DNA from: an uncultured Myxococcales bacterium
Lineage (GTDB): Bacteria; Myxococcota; Myxococcia; Myxococcales; Myxococcaceae
DNA length: 44,637 nucleotides
Reading direction: 5' to 3'
Assembly (NCBI GenBank): GCA_903911905.1
Contig: CAIWFK010000834.1
Location: 1-44,637, forward strand
Below are positions 30,910 to 40,262 of this stretch, in pieces. The first letter of the stretch is position 1, and each line of letters opens with the position of its first letter. Position numbers and translations under genes: made by a program. The notes under the pieces are model-generated. The model did no database searches and was not told where the DNA came from. It was given only the letters and a program-made list of their open reading frames with translations.

Positions 30910-31308
30910 TCACTTCGCGACGATCCACCCTCGGCACGCCTTCGCACCGCACCGGCACTTTTCCTTGAGCTCGGGCGGAAACGCGTAGTCGTAGAACAGC
31001 TCGTCACCCGCGCGAATGGGCTTGAGCGCCTGCAGTTGCGCCCACCCGTGGCCCGCTCGGGTGACACCGGCCTCGACCACCACGTTGGGGTCGCACGAAT
31101 GGTTCACCCACCGGGTCTGGTCGACCATGTCGAAGAACACGCCGTCGTCGAGCACCAGCGAGTACCGGTCGTCGCGTCGCTCCCCGCTGCGCCACAGCAC
31201 GCCCTCGACGTTGGCGATGACCTGCCCGCGCCGGAAGCCCCGCGTGGCCACCACGCCGTAGCCCTCGACCTTCGAGCGAACGACCTTCAGCCCCGGAATG
31301 CGTGCCAT
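30910..31308 (-). CDS. SET-domain protein with post-SET cysteine cluster
   Basis: A 132-residue minimal SET domain: GLKVVRSKVEGYGVVATRGF at the start, WVNHSCDPNVVV (the NHSC pseudoknot motif, about residues 68-79), DELFYDYAF with the catalytic Tyr region, and the post-SET cluster CRCGAKACRG. SET proteins methylate lysines using S-adenosylmethionine. The post-SET CxCx4C should bind zinc with the Cys of NHSC and completes the active site. Bacterial copies exist but their substrates are mostly unknown. It is encoded 3 bp after the giant Cys-rich lipoprotein gene on the same strand, so the two are one operon. Confidence 0.9.
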   Translation of the reverse strand: MARIPGLKVVRSKVEGYGVVATRGFRRGQVIANVEGVLWRSGERRDDRYSLVLDDGVFFDMVDQTRWVNHSCDPNVVVEAGVTRAGHGWAQLQALKPIRAGDELFYDYAFPPELKEKCRCGAKACRGWIVAK

Positions 31309-31311
31309 GAA

Positions 31312-34230
31312 TCAGGGCGCGACGCAGGTGCCGTTGGTGCAGGTCTGGTTCGACGCGCACGCTCGGCCGCAGGCGCCGCAGTTGTTCCGGTCGAACAGGG
31401 TGTTCGAGCAGGTCGCCCCGCACAGGGTCAGGCCGTTCGCGCAGGTGCACATGCCCGCGATACAGCCGACCTGCGCCGCGGTGCCCGGGCACACCACGCC
31501 GCAGCCGCCGCAGTTGGTGCGGTCGTTGCTCAGGTCGCGGCACACGCCCAGGCAGTTGGTCTGGCCGACCGCGCACGAGCAGGTGCCCGCGGTGCAGAAG
31601 AAGCCGGGGTTGCAGGCGTTGCCGCAGTTGCCGCAGTTGTTCCGGTCGCTCTGCAGGTTGCGACACACGCCCGAGCACACCGCGCTGCCGCCAGTGCAGT
31701 AGCACAGGCCGCCCACGCACTGTTCGGCCGTGCCGCACACGTTGCCGCAGCCTCCACAGTTGGCGGCGTCGGCCAGCACGTCGATGCAGGCGCCGTTGCA
31801 GGCAGCCTGGCCCGCGCTGCACATGGTCTGGCAGGTGCCCGCATTGCAGACCTGGCCCGCGCCGCAGACCACGCCGCAGCCGCCGCAGTTGGCGGGGTCG
31901 GTGTTGATCTGCACGCAGGCGTTGCCGCAGCGGGTGGCGTTCTGCGCGCAGGTGCAGACGCCGGCGTTGCACCCCACCGAGCCGGCACCGCACGCGTTGC
32001 CGCACGCGCCGCAGTTGTTGCGGTCGTTGTTGGTGTTGATGCACGAGCCGTTGCAGTCGGTCTCGAAGGGCAGGCACATGCGCCGGCACATGCCGCCGTT
32101 GCAGACCTGGTTGGCGTTGCAGGTCACGCCGCACGCGCCGCAGTTCTGGCCGTCGGTGCGGGTGTTGACGCACGCGCCGTTGCACGAGGTGAGGTTGGGG
32201 TTGGCGCAGGTGCACGCGCCGTTGACGCACGCGCCGCCGGTTCCGCACGACACGCCGCACGCGCCGCAGTCGCTGGGGCTGGTCTGGGTGTTGGCGCAGG
32301 TGCCCTTGCAGTCGGTGTAGCCCGTGGGGCACCCCGCGCGGCAGGCGCCCGAGAGGCAGTTGGTGCCCGCCGCGCAGACCGTGCCGCACGCGCCGCAGTT
32401 GTTGGGGTCGGTGACGGTGTCGGTGCAGGTGCCGTTGCAGGTGGTGAGGCCGCCGCCGCAGACGCACGCGCCGTTGGAGCACGTCTCACCCGTCTTGCAG
32501 GTCACGCCGCACGCACCGCAGTTCGCCGGGTCGTTCGACACGGTGGTGCACGCGCCGTTGCAGTCCTTCGTGCCGGCCGGGCAGGTGCAGACGCCCTGCA
32601 GGCACTGCGCGCCCTTCGAGCAGCCGTGCCCGCAGCTGCCGCAGTTGTTGACGTCGACGCCTTCGTTCACGCAGGTGCCGTTGCACGAGGTGGTGCCGGC
32701 CGCGCACTGGCAGGCACCCGCCACGCAGCTCGCTCCCGCGCCGCACACGTGGCCGCAGCTGCCGCAGTTGAGCGGGTCGGTCTGGGTGTTGCCGCAGTTG
32801 GCGACGCACTTGCCCGACGAGCAGGTCTGCCCCGCGCCGCACACGATGCCGCAACCGCCGCAGTTCACCGGGTCGGTGGTGAGCGTGGTGCACTGGTTGC
32901 CGCACAGCGTGGTTCCCGCCGCGCAGGTGCAGGTACCGTTGGTGCAGCTCTGGCCGACCGCGCAGCCGCGCCCGCAGCCACCGCAGTTGGTGGGGTCGGT
33001 GGAGGTGTCGACGCAGGCGTTGCCGCACAATTGCTGCGAACCCATGCAGGGGCTGACGCACTGGCCGGCCTGGCACGAGAAGCCCGCCGAGCAGACCTTG
33101 CCGCACGCGCCGCAGTTGAGCGGGTCGGTCTGCAACAGCACGCACGAATTGCCGCACTGGGTGGTCATGGCGCTGCAGACCTGGCCGCAGGTGGTGCCGT
33201 CGCACAGTTGGCTCGAGGTGCAGGCCACGCCGCACGCGCCGCAGTTCTTCGGGTCGGTCTTCGCCACGCAGGTACCGTTGCAGAGGTTCTGGCCCGCGGG
33301 GCAGGTGCACTGGCCGGCGACGCACGAGGTGCCCGCGCCACACGTCTTGCCGCACGCGCCGCAGTCGGTTGCGCTGTCGGACAGGTTGACGCACGCGCCA
33401 TGGCACGAGACCAGCGGGGCCGCGCAGGCGATGGTGCACGCGCCGGCCACGCACGACGAGCCGGTGCCACAGACCTTGCCGCACGCGCCGCAGTTGGCCG
33501 CATCGGAGCTGACGTCGACGCAGGCGCCGTTGCAGACCTGCTGGCCGGTCGGGCATTGGGTGGTGCAGTGGCCCGACACGCAGCCCTGGCCGCTGGCGCA
33601 GGCGGTGTTGCAGGCTCCACAGTTCTTCACGTCGGTCAGCGGGTCGACGCAGGTGCCGGCGCAGTCGAGCTGGGTGGCACCGCAGGCCTGCACGCAGCGG
33701 CCATTGGTGCAGGTGGCGTTGGCGCCGCAGACGGTGCCGCAGCCGCCACAGTTGAACGGGTCGGCGTTCTGGTCGACGCAGCCGCCGTTGCAGTTGGTGA
33801 ACCCCGTGCCACAGTTGGCCACGCACGCGCCCTGCTGGCAGAGCTGGCCGCCGCAGTCCTTCCCACAGGCACCGCAGTTCTTCGGGTCACTCGACGGGTT
33901 GGTGCAGCCCGTGCTGCAGGCGAGGAGCCCGCTGCCCGCGCACTGGCAGGTGCTGCCGATGCAGGTCTCGAGCGACGAGCAGGTGGTGCCGCACGCGCCG
34001 CAGTTGGCGTGGTCGGCCGTGGTGTCGACGCAGGTGCCGCTGCACGAGGTCTGGCCGGTGGCACAGGTGCCGCCGTCGGGGGTCGAGCCGGGCACGCAGC
34101 GCAGGTTCACGCAGGTGAAGCCGATGCCGCACGACGGGTCGCCCGGGCCGTTGCAGAAGTAGAGCGTGGTGCGCGAGCAGCCCGCGGCGGTCAGGGCGAG
34201 GACGGCGAGGGCGAGGGCGTGGGGGCGCAT
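31312..34230 (-). CDS. giant cysteine-rich repeat lipoprotein (MXAN_6577-like/Stig1-like)
   Basis: A 972-residue lipoprotein (lipobox LTAAGC, Cys18) composed almost entirely of about 22 tandem units of roughly 40 residues. Each unit contains NCGACG or NCGGCG, then a CxxGxxCxxGxC pattern and a short CNGxCV segment. One unit (around VANCGNTQTDPLNCGSC) lacks the usual middle CNGxC part. Such proteins are abundant in myxobacteria and resemble plant Stig1 repeats. Many disulfides would make a stiff rod on the outer membrane. The repeats keep other frames open on both strands, which are shadows. It precedes the SET gene by 3 bp. Its function is unknown, with adhesion or matrix roles likely. Confidence 0.85.
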   Translation of the reverse strand: MRPHALALAVLALTAAGCSRTTLYFCNGPGDPSCGIGFTCVNLRCVPGSTPDGGTCATGQTSCSGTCVDTTADHANCGACGTTCSSLETCIGSTCQCAGSGLLACSTGCTNPSSDPKNCGACGKDCGGQLCQQGACVANCGTGFTNCNGGCVDQNADPFNCGGCGTVCGANATCTNGRCVQACGATQLDCAGTCVDPLTDVKNCGACNTACASGQGCVSGHCTTQCPTGQQVCNGACVDVSSDAANCGACGKVCGTGSSCVAGACTIACAAPLVSCHGACVNLSDSATDCGACGKTCGAGTSCVAGQCTCPAGQNLCNGTCVAKTDPKNCGACGVACTSSQLCDGTTCGQVCSAMTTQCGNSCVLLQTDPLNCGACGKVCSAGFSCQAGQCVSPCMGSQQLCGNACVDTSTDPTNCGGCGRGCAVGQSCTNGTCTCAAGTTLCGNQCTTLTTDPVNCGGCGIVCGAGQTCSSGKCVANCGNTQTDPLNCGSCGHVCGAGASCVAGACQCAAGTTSCNGTCVNEGVDVNNCGSCGHGCSKGAQCLQGVCTCPAGTKDCNGACTTVSNDPANCGACGVTCKTGETCSNGACVCGGGLTTCNGTCTDTVTDPNNCGACGTVCAAGTNCLSGACRAGCPTGYTDCKGTCANTQTSPSDCGACGVSCGTGGACVNGACTCANPNLTSCNGACVNTRTDGQNCGACGVTCNANQVCNGGMCRRMCLPFETDCNGSCINTNNDRNNCGACGNACGAGSVGCNAGVCTCAQNATRCGNACVQINTDPANCGGCGVVCGAGQVCNAGTCQTMCSAGQAACNGACIDVLADAANCGGCGNVCGTAEQCVGGLCYCTGGSAVCSGVCRNLQSDRNNCGNCGNACNPGFFCTAGTCSCAVGQTNCLGVCRDLSNDRTNCGGCGVVCPGTAAQVGCIAGMCTCANGLTLCGATCSNTLFDRNNCGACGRACASNQTCTNGTCVAP

Positions 34231-34322
34231 GGCGAAGGTCTCCAGAGGTTCACGGTATGCCCCAGTCGGGCAAAACGATCACTCCCGCTGTGCCGCGCCA
34301 CGTCAGGAGGTAGAAAGCCCCA

Positions 34323-35300
34323 ATGCGCGCGTGGCGATTCGACCGATTCGGGCCGTACCGGGAAGTCCTTCACCTGGTGAACGCGGTGACGGCGCCGCCC
34401 GAGGCCCAGGAATGCCGGGTGCGCATGCGGGCCATCGGCCTCAACTTTCCCGACGTGCTGCTGGTCGAAGGCAAGTACCAGCTCAAGCCCGAGCTGCCCG
34501 CCACGCCGGGCATGGAAGGCATGGGCGAGGTGGTGGAAGCGGGCCCCGGTAGCCGCTATCGCCCGGGCCAGCGGGTGCTGGTCAACCTGCTCAACGGCAC
34601 CTTCGCCGAAGAGGTCACCGTCAGCGACGCGTTCCTGTTGCCGGTGCCCGACGGCATGAGCGACGGCCAGGCCGCGGCCTTCCACGTCACCTACCAGACC
34701 TCGCACCTGGCGCTGCTCCATCGCGGGCAACTGAAGGCGGGCGAGACGCTGCTGGTGCACGGCGGCGCGGGCGGGGTGGGTACGGCGGCCATTCAGTTGG
34801 GGCGGGCCTTCGGCGCGAAGGTCATCGCGACGGCGACCGGCGCGCTCAAGTGTCAGGTCGCGAAGCGCTGCGGCGCCGACGAGACCATCGACCTGTCGAC
34901 CGAGGACTTCGTGGCGCGGGTGAAGACCCTGACCGGCGGGCGCGGCGTCGACGTGGTCTACGACCCGGTGGGCGGCGAGCTGTTCGACAAGTCGCTCAAG
35001 GTGCTGGCGCTCGAGAGCCGCCTGCTGGTCATCGGCTTCACCTCGGGCACCATTCCCTCGGTGCCGGTCAACCGGCTGCTGCTCAAGAACGCCTCGGTGG
35101 TGGGCGTGCAGTGGGGCACCTACAAGTTCCAGCAGCCCGCGCGCATCGTGGCCATGCACGAAGAGCTCTGTGCGCGGTTCGCCGCCGGTCGGCTCTCGCC
35201 CGTGCTGTACGAGACGACCTTCCCCTTCGAGCGGCTGCCCGACGCGCTGGGGGTGCTGATGTCGCGCCAGGCGTACGGCAAGGTCATCGTCACGGTCTGA
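34323..35300 (+). CDS. NADPH:quinone oxidoreductase family (MDR) protein
   Basis: A 325-residue medium-chain dehydrogenase/reductase without catalytic zinc ligands. Visible are the N-terminal GLNFPDVLLVEGKYQ motif, PATPGMEGMGEVVEAG, the cofactor site VHGGAGGVGTAAIQLGRAFG (about 149-168) and VDVVYDPVGGELFDKSLKVL. This is the quinone oxidoreductase subgroup; relatives reduce quinones or enoyl groups with NADPH. ATG 34323 gives the expected length. It is divergent from the Cys-rich lipoprotein gene and 98 bp before an acyl-CoA ligase gene, so a lipid-metabolism role is plausible. Confidence 0.92.
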   Translation: MRAWRFDRFGPYREVLHLVNAVTAPPEAQECRVRMRAIGLNFPDVLLVEGKYQLKPELPATPGMEGMGEVVEAGPGSRYRPGQRVLVNLLNGTFAEEVTVSDAFLLPVPDGMSDGQAAAFHVTYQTSHLALLHRGQLKAGETLLVHGGAGGVGTAAIQLGRAFGAKVIATATGALKCQVAKRCGADETIDLSTEDFVARVKTLTGGRGVDVVYDPVGGELFDKSLKVLALESRLLVIGFTSGTIPSVPVNRLLLKNASVVGVQWGTYKFQQPARIVAMHEELCARFAAGRLSPVLYETTFPFERLPDALGVLMSRQAYGKVIVTV

Positions 35301-35397
35301 AACGCACAAACCATGGCGAGCGGCCGGAGGTTGTACGACACTCGCCACCCTTCCTGGCTTGCCAGGCCCTTTCGACACCGTCACCCGGAGTGAGCCC

Positions 35398-37272
35398 ATG
35401 AGCAGCTACCAGCCGCAGTTGGAAGCTTCCGTCGCGAAGTTGAAGTCGAAGCACCTGGTGCAGATGTTCCGCGATCAGGTGAAGAAGAGCGGCCCCCGTC
35501 GCGCGGCGCGCGCCAAGAAGAACGGCGCGTGGGTCTCGAAGACCTGGGCCGAGCTCGACTCGCAGGTGCGCGACCTGGCGAACGGCTTGCTCGAATTGGG
35601 CCTGGCCAGGGGAGAGCGGGTCGCCATCTTCGGCCTGACCTCGATGGAATGGGCCGTGGCCGACCTGGCCATCATCTCGGCCGGTGGCGTGACGGTGCCC
35701 ATCTACGCGTCGAACACCGTCGACGAGACTGCGTACATTCTCGAGAACTCGGGCGCGGTGATGGCCTTCGCTGACAGCGACGTGGGCGAGAAGGGCGCGG
35801 CGGGCCGACTGACCCGGCTGCTGGGCGCGCAGGCCAAGGTGCCCGCGGTCAAGCACGTCATCTGCTTCGACGACGCGGCGGTGGGCAGCACCAGCGCGAA
35901 GAAGCTGAGCGAGCTCGAAAAGTCGGGCCGCGCCTGGGGCAGCGCGAACGCGGCGGTGCTCGACCAGCGCGCCGAGGCCATCACCCCCTTCGACCCGGCC
36001 TGCTTCATCTACACCTCGGGCACCACCGGCAACCCCAAGGGCGTGGTGCTGGCGCACCACTCGTTCGTGCTCGAGAACGAGGCGCTGCTCGAGATGTCGC
36101 TGATGAAGCCCAGCGACGTGATGCTCCTGTTCCTGCCGCTGGCGCACGTGTTCGGCAAGACCGCGCTCGCCTCGTGGATCGGGCAGGGCTTCGACCTGGC
36201 CTTCTGCGACAACGTCGACAAGATTCTCGAATACGCCGCCGAGACCAAACCGACGGTGCTGCCGGCGGTGCCGCGCATCTTCGAGAAGGTCTACGCGGGC
36301 GTCATTCAGAAGGCGACGGGCGCTCCGGGCATCAAGGGCAAGCTGGCCAAGTGGGCGCTGGGTGAGTTCGACCAGTACGCGCGCGCCCGCATGGACGGCA
36401 AGACGTACGACTCGCTGGGGCTGACGCTGGCCAAGAAGCTGGTGTTCACGAAGATCGCCGCCACCTTGAAGGAACGGCTGGGCGGCAACATTCAGTTGTG
36501 CGTCTCGGGCTCGGCGCCGCTGGCGCGGAAGATCGCCTACTTCTTCGAGTTCAACGGCCTGGTCATCATCGAGGCCTACGGTCTGACCGAGAACTGCGCC
36601 GGGGCGACCAGCAACCGGCTCAACAAGAACAAAATCGGCACCGTCGGCCCTGCGTTCCCCGGCACCGAGGTGAAGATCGCCGAAGACGGCGAAATCTGCC
36701 TGCGCGGCCCCCACGTGATGAAGGGCTACTGGCGCAACGACGAGGCGACGAAGGAAGTGCTCGGCGACGACGGCTGGTTCAAGACCGGCGACATCGGCGA
36801 GATGGACGGCGATGGCTACGTGAAGATCACCGACCGCAAGAAGGACCTCATCAAGACCTCGGGCGGCAAGTACATCGCCCCGCAGAACCTCGAGAACGCG
36901 CTCAAGGCCGCCACCCCGCTCATTTCGCAGGTCATGATTCACGGCGACCGCCGCAAGTACGTCAGCGCGCTGGTCACGGTGAACGAAGACGGCGCGAAGA
37001 AGCTGCTGACCGACAAGGGCCTGACGGCGCCGCCCTACGCCGAGCTGACCCAGCACGCCGAGGTCAACGCCGCGCTGCAGAAGGTGTTCGACGAACTCAA
37101 CGCCACGCTGCCCAGCTACGAGACGGTCAAGAAGTTCAAGGTGCTCAAGGCCGACTTCACCGTCGAGGGCGGCGAGCTGACCCCCTCGCTCAAGGTCAAG
37201 CGCAAGGTCGTCACCACGCGCTACCTGGCCGAGCTCGACAGCATGTACGACGAGAAGCTGGCCGACAGCTGA
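35398..37272 (+). CDS. long-chain acyl-CoA synthetase (AMP-binding) family protein
   Basis: A 624-residue adenylate-forming enzyme with the standard motif series: YTSGTTGNPKGVVLAHHS (P-loop), LPLAHVFGKT, EAYGLTENCAGATSN and the hinge region GDGYVKITDRKKDLIKTSGG. The first step makes acyl-AMP, the second acyl-CoA; the sequence fits the FadD15-like or plant-like long-chain group. The ATG at 35398 is preceded by CCGGAG and is better than the upstream in-frame GTG 35359. It is followed after 8 bp by the His-tailed transporter gene. Confidence 0.93.
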   Translation: MSSYQPQLEASVAKLKSKHLVQMFRDQVKKSGPRRAARAKKNGAWVSKTWAELDSQVRDLANGLLELGLARGERVAIFGLTSMEWAVADLAIISAGGVTVPIYASNTVDETAYILENSGAVMAFADSDVGEKGAAGRLTRLLGAQAKVPAVKHVICFDDAAVGSTSAKKLSELEKSGRAWGSANAAVLDQRAEAITPFDPACFIYTSGTTGNPKGVVLAHHSFVLENEALLEMSLMKPSDVMLLFLPLAHVFGKTALASWIGQGFDLAFCDNVDKILEYAAETKPTVLPAVPRIFEKVYAGVIQKATGAPGIKGKLAKWALGEFDQYARARMDGKTYDSLGLTLAKKLVFTKIAATLKERLGGNIQLCVSGSAPLARKIAYFFEFNGLVIIEAYGLTENCAGATSNRLNKNKIGTVGPAFPGTEVKIAEDGEICLRGPHVMKGYWRNDEATKEVLGDDGWFKTGDIGEMDGDGYVKITDRKKDLIKTSGGKYIAPQNLENALKAATPLISQVMIHGDRRKYVSALVTVNEDGAKKLLTDKGLTAPPYAELTQHAEVNAALQKVFDELNATLPSYETVKKFKVLKADFTVEGGELTPSLKVKRKVVTTRYLAELDSMYDEKLADS

Positions 37273-37280
37273 AGGACTCC

Positions 37281-38327
37281 GTGACCGGGCGCCCGCTGCT
37301 GACCGGCGTGCTGTTGGCGCTCGCTTCGGCGACCGCGTTCGGGCTCACCCTGCCGGTGCTGGCCTGGGCGGGGGCGGGGGTGGGCGCGGCCACCACCGCG
37401 GCGTTGCTCTACCTGGGCGCCAGCCTCGCCTCGCTCGCCCAGAAGCCCTTCGTCGAAGACGCTGGCGCGCCGCTGACCCGCGCGGCGTGGCCGGCCCTGC
37501 TGGTGATGTCGCTGGCGGGCGCGGCGGTCGCGCCGACGCTGCTTGCCTGGGGGTTGCAGCGCACGGGTCCGGTGACAGGCGGGCTGCTGCTCAACCTCGA
37601 GGCGGTGTGGACCGCGGCGCTGGCGGCGCTGATGTTCCACGAGCAGCTGGGGCGACGCGTGCTCGCCGCGCTGGGCCTGATGACGGCGGGCGGCGTGGTG
37701 CTCTCGCTGCGGGACGACGGTGGCCTGGGGTGGAATTCGCTGGGCGCGCTGGCCGTCGTCGGTGCAACGGCGGCCTGGGCGCTCGACAACACCGCGTCGC
37801 GGCGGCTGGCCGACCTGCGGGTGCTGACCGTGGTCGCGACCAAGGGTGCGCTGGGGGCGGTGCTGACCATCGGCCTCGCGCTGGCCAGAGGTGAACGCCG
37901 GCCCGAAGCCTGGAAGGTGGCGGCGCTGCTGGCGGCGGGAGCCACGGGGTACGGCTTCAGTCTTCGGCTCTACGTGCTGGCCCAACGGCGCGTGGGCGCG
38001 GCGCGCACCGCGTCCATCTTCTCGCTGGCACCCTTCATCGGCGCGGCGTTGGGGCTGCTGGTGGTGCCCACGGCCCTGGGGTGGCCCCACCTGGTCTCGG
38101 CGGCGCTCTTCACCGCGGGGGTGGCCCTGCACGTGTTCGAGCGCCACGCGCACCCGCACCACCACCACGCGACCGAACACGAGCACCCGCATCGGCACGA
38201 CGATGGGCACCACGAGCACGGGCACGAGCCGCCCTTCGTGGGCGAGCATTCACACTGGCACGCGCACCACGACCTCGAGCACTCGCACGAGCACGCCGAC
38301 GACCTGCATCACGGCCACTCGCACTGA
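37281..38327 (+). CDS. EamA/DMT-family transporter with His-rich C-terminal tail
   Basis: A 348-residue polytopic membrane protein with about ten hydrophobic segments in the duplicated EamA layout (for example LLLNLEAVWTAALAALMFHE and ASIFSLAPFIGAALGLLVVP). The last 55 residues are a His-rich tail with HPHHHHATEHEHPH and later HSH and HEH groups, containing about 25 histidines. Such tails bind Zn, Ni or Co and are typical of metal-linked transporters, so this may be a metal or metal-complex exporter. The start is GTG 37281, just after the acyl-CoA ligase stop; GAAGGA serves as ribosome site. Confidence 0.85.
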   Translation: MTGRPLLTGVLLALASATAFGLTLPVLAWAGAGVGAATTAALLYLGASLASLAQKPFVEDAGAPLTRAAWPALLVMSLAGAAVAPTLLAWGLQRTGPVTGGLLLNLEAVWTAALAALMFHEQLGRRVLAALGLMTAGGVVLSLRDDGGLGWNSLGALAVVGATAAWALDNTASRRLADLRVLTVVATKGALGAVLTIGLALARGERRPEAWKVAALLAAGATGYGFSLRLYVLAQRRVGAARTASIFSLAPFIGAALGLLVVPTALGWPHLVSAALFTAGVALHVFERHAHPHHHHATEHEHPHRHDDGHHEHGHEPPFVGEHSHWHAHHDLEHSHEHADDLHHGHSH

Positions 38328-38384
38328 CGCTTGCGCCACATCACCCCCGCGCCTTCCGGCACGGGTTCTGCTTTGACCTGCCGC

Positions 38385-40262
38385 ATGGACCCCCTTGCGC
38401 CGTACTTCCTCGGAGCCTTCGCCGAGAACAACGACTTCTTCGAGAAGACCGTCATCGAACTCGTGCGCGACCACGTGTTCTGGCGCAGAAATTTCCACCC
38501 CGAAGACCTGCCGCCCATCGGCACCGCCGACCAGTATTCGCCCGAGTACCTCGAAGGCGTGGCCCGCACCCGCCACGAGCTGCACCAACTGACCGCCGCG
38601 CTCAAGCGCTCGGTGCCCTTCTTCCACCCGCGCTACCTGGGGCACATGGTCAGCGACCTGTTGCTGCCCGGGCTGGTCGCGCAGTTGGTCACCACGCTCT
38701 ACAACCCCAACAACGTCGTCGAAGACGCGGCGCCCGTCACCGTGCAGTTGGAGCTCGAGGTCGGCCGGCAACTGGCGACCATGCTCGGCTTCGCCATCGA
38801 CCCCGCGAAGGTGCCGTGCGCGCTGGGCCACCTGACCAGTGGCGGCACCATCGCCAACGACCAGGCGCTCTTCCTGGCGCGCGCGGTGCGGCTTCTGCCG
38901 CTGGCCATGCGCGACGCCCTCGACTCGCTGGGCCGCCGCCCCGAGACGATTTCGCCGAAGCTCGACGCAGACGACTGGGCGCACCTGAACCTCCCGACCC
39001 GCGACATTCTCGACCTGGCCGACACCTTCCACCGCGACCCCGAGCTGGCGAAGGCGCTGGCGCACACCCGGGTCGAGCACGTGGGCCTGGGGCACTTCTG
39101 CGCGAAGCACCCGCTGGTCGCCAACCTCGCGGTCATCGCGCCCGGCACCGCGCACTACTCGTGGAAGAAGGCGCTGCGCCTGCTGGGGCTGGGCGCCGCC
39201 AACCTGGTCGAACTGCCCACCCGTCAGGCCCGCGCCGATTCGGCCGCGCTCGACACGCTGTTGCAGACCTTCGCACGCGAGCGCCGGCCGGTGCTGATGG
39301 TGATGGGGGTGTACGGCACCACCGAGTTCGGCACGCTCGACCCGCTGCACGAACTGGCCGCGCTGCGCGGTCGGTCGGTCGACTTCTGGCTGCACGTCGA
39401 CGCGGCGTGGGGCGGCTACCTGCCCTCGGTGTTCCGCGACCCGAAGGGGAACCTGCGACCGCGCGAGGACCTTCGCGCCGAGTTCGCGCACTTTCCCTCG
39501 CAGCGCGTCTACGACACCACTGCGGCGCTGCCCCTGGCTGATTCCATCACCGTCGACCCGCACAAGCAGGGCTTCGTGCCCTACGGCGCCGGCTGCTTCG
39601 TGGCGAAGGACCGCCGGGTCTTCGACCTGGTGCTGACCGACGCGGCCTACGTCTTCCATGGCGACGAGCTGGGCGAGCAGCGCTACCGCTCGCCCGGGCG
39701 CTTCAGCCTGGAAGGCTCGCGGCCCGGCGCGGCGGCGGCAGCGTGTGTGGTCAACCACCGCGTGTTGCCGCTGGACTCGGCGCACTTCGGCCGGCTCATC
39801 GCCCGCTCGGTGCACACCTGCGAGACCTTGTCCGACGCGTTGCCCGCCTTCGCGGCGCGCCTGGCCCCGGTGGCGACCCTGGCCATGCCCTTCGACCCCG
39901 ACTGCAACCTGCTGGTCTTCGCGGTCAACCCGCTGGGCAACCGCTCGCTCAAGGCGGCCAACGCGTTCGGCCAGCGGGTGATGGACGCGATGAGCGTCAC
40001 GCCCGCGCGGCCGGTGCAGTTGCGTGAATTCTTCGGTTCCTGCACCACCGTCTCGCTCGAGCACCTGAGCGCCGACAGCGCCGAATTGTTCCGCGCGCTG
40101 GGCCTCACCGAGGTCGACGACGACGGCGTGTTCCTGCTGCGGCACACGCTGATGAACCCGTGGTTGCTCTCTCACCCCACCGAAGGTGACGGCAGCTACC
40201 TCGACGCGTACCTGGCCTTCCTCGAGCGCACGGTGCACGAGCTGGTCACCGTGGTACGGTGA
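38385..40262 (+). CDS. PLP-dependent group II decarboxylase-family protein
   Basis: A 625-residue fold-type I PLP enzyme of the glutamate/aromatic-amino-acid decarboxylase family. The PLP lysine is in SITVDPHKQGFVPYG (Lys394). Upstream are LTSGGTIANDQALFLAR, which holds the phosphate-binding region, and FWLHVDAAWGGYLPS with the ring-binding Asp and Ala. It is longer than typical GAD (about 460), with extra N-terminal and C-terminal segments. Substrate specificity cannot be read by eye; tyrosine, aspartate, glutamate or a secondary-metabolite amine are possible. The start is ATG 38385. It overlaps the next gene by 4 bp (GTGA), suggesting coupling. Confidence 0.85.
   Translation: MDPLAPYFLGAFAENNDFFEKTVIELVRDHVFWRRNFHPEDLPPIGTADQYSPEYLEGVARTRHELHQLTAALKRSVPFFHPRYLGHMVSDLLLPGLVAQLVTTLYNPNNVVEDAAPVTVQLELEVGRQLATMLGFAIDPAKVPCALGHLTSGGTIANDQALFLARAVRLLPLAMRDALDSLGRRPETISPKLDADDWAHLNLPTRDILDLADTFHRDPELAKALAHTRVEHVGLGHFCAKHPLVANLAVIAPGTAHYSWKKALRLLGLGAANLVELPTRQARADSAALDTLLQTFARERRPVLMVMGVYGTTEFGTLDPLHELAALRGRSVDFWLHVDAAWGGYLPSVFRDPKGNLRPREDLRAEFAHFPSQRVYDTTAALPLADSITVDPHKQGFVPYGAGCFVAKDRRVFDLVLTDAAYVFHGDELGEQRYRSPGRFSLEGSRPGAAAAACVVNHRVLPLDSAHFGRLIARSVHTCETLSDALPAFAARLAPVATLAMPFDPDCNLLVFAVNPLGNRSLKAANAFGQRVMDAMSVTPARPVQLREFFGSCTTVSLEHLSADSAELFRALGLTEVDDDGVFLLRHTLMNPWLLSHPTEGDGSYLDAYLAFLERTVHELVTVVR

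Noticed and set aside
32324-34162. 612-codon plus-strand open frame with periodic HAPQL-type repeats
   Set aside because: It is antisense to the Cys-rich repeat gene, and its periodicity mirrors the repeats. There is no ribosome site and no family pattern.
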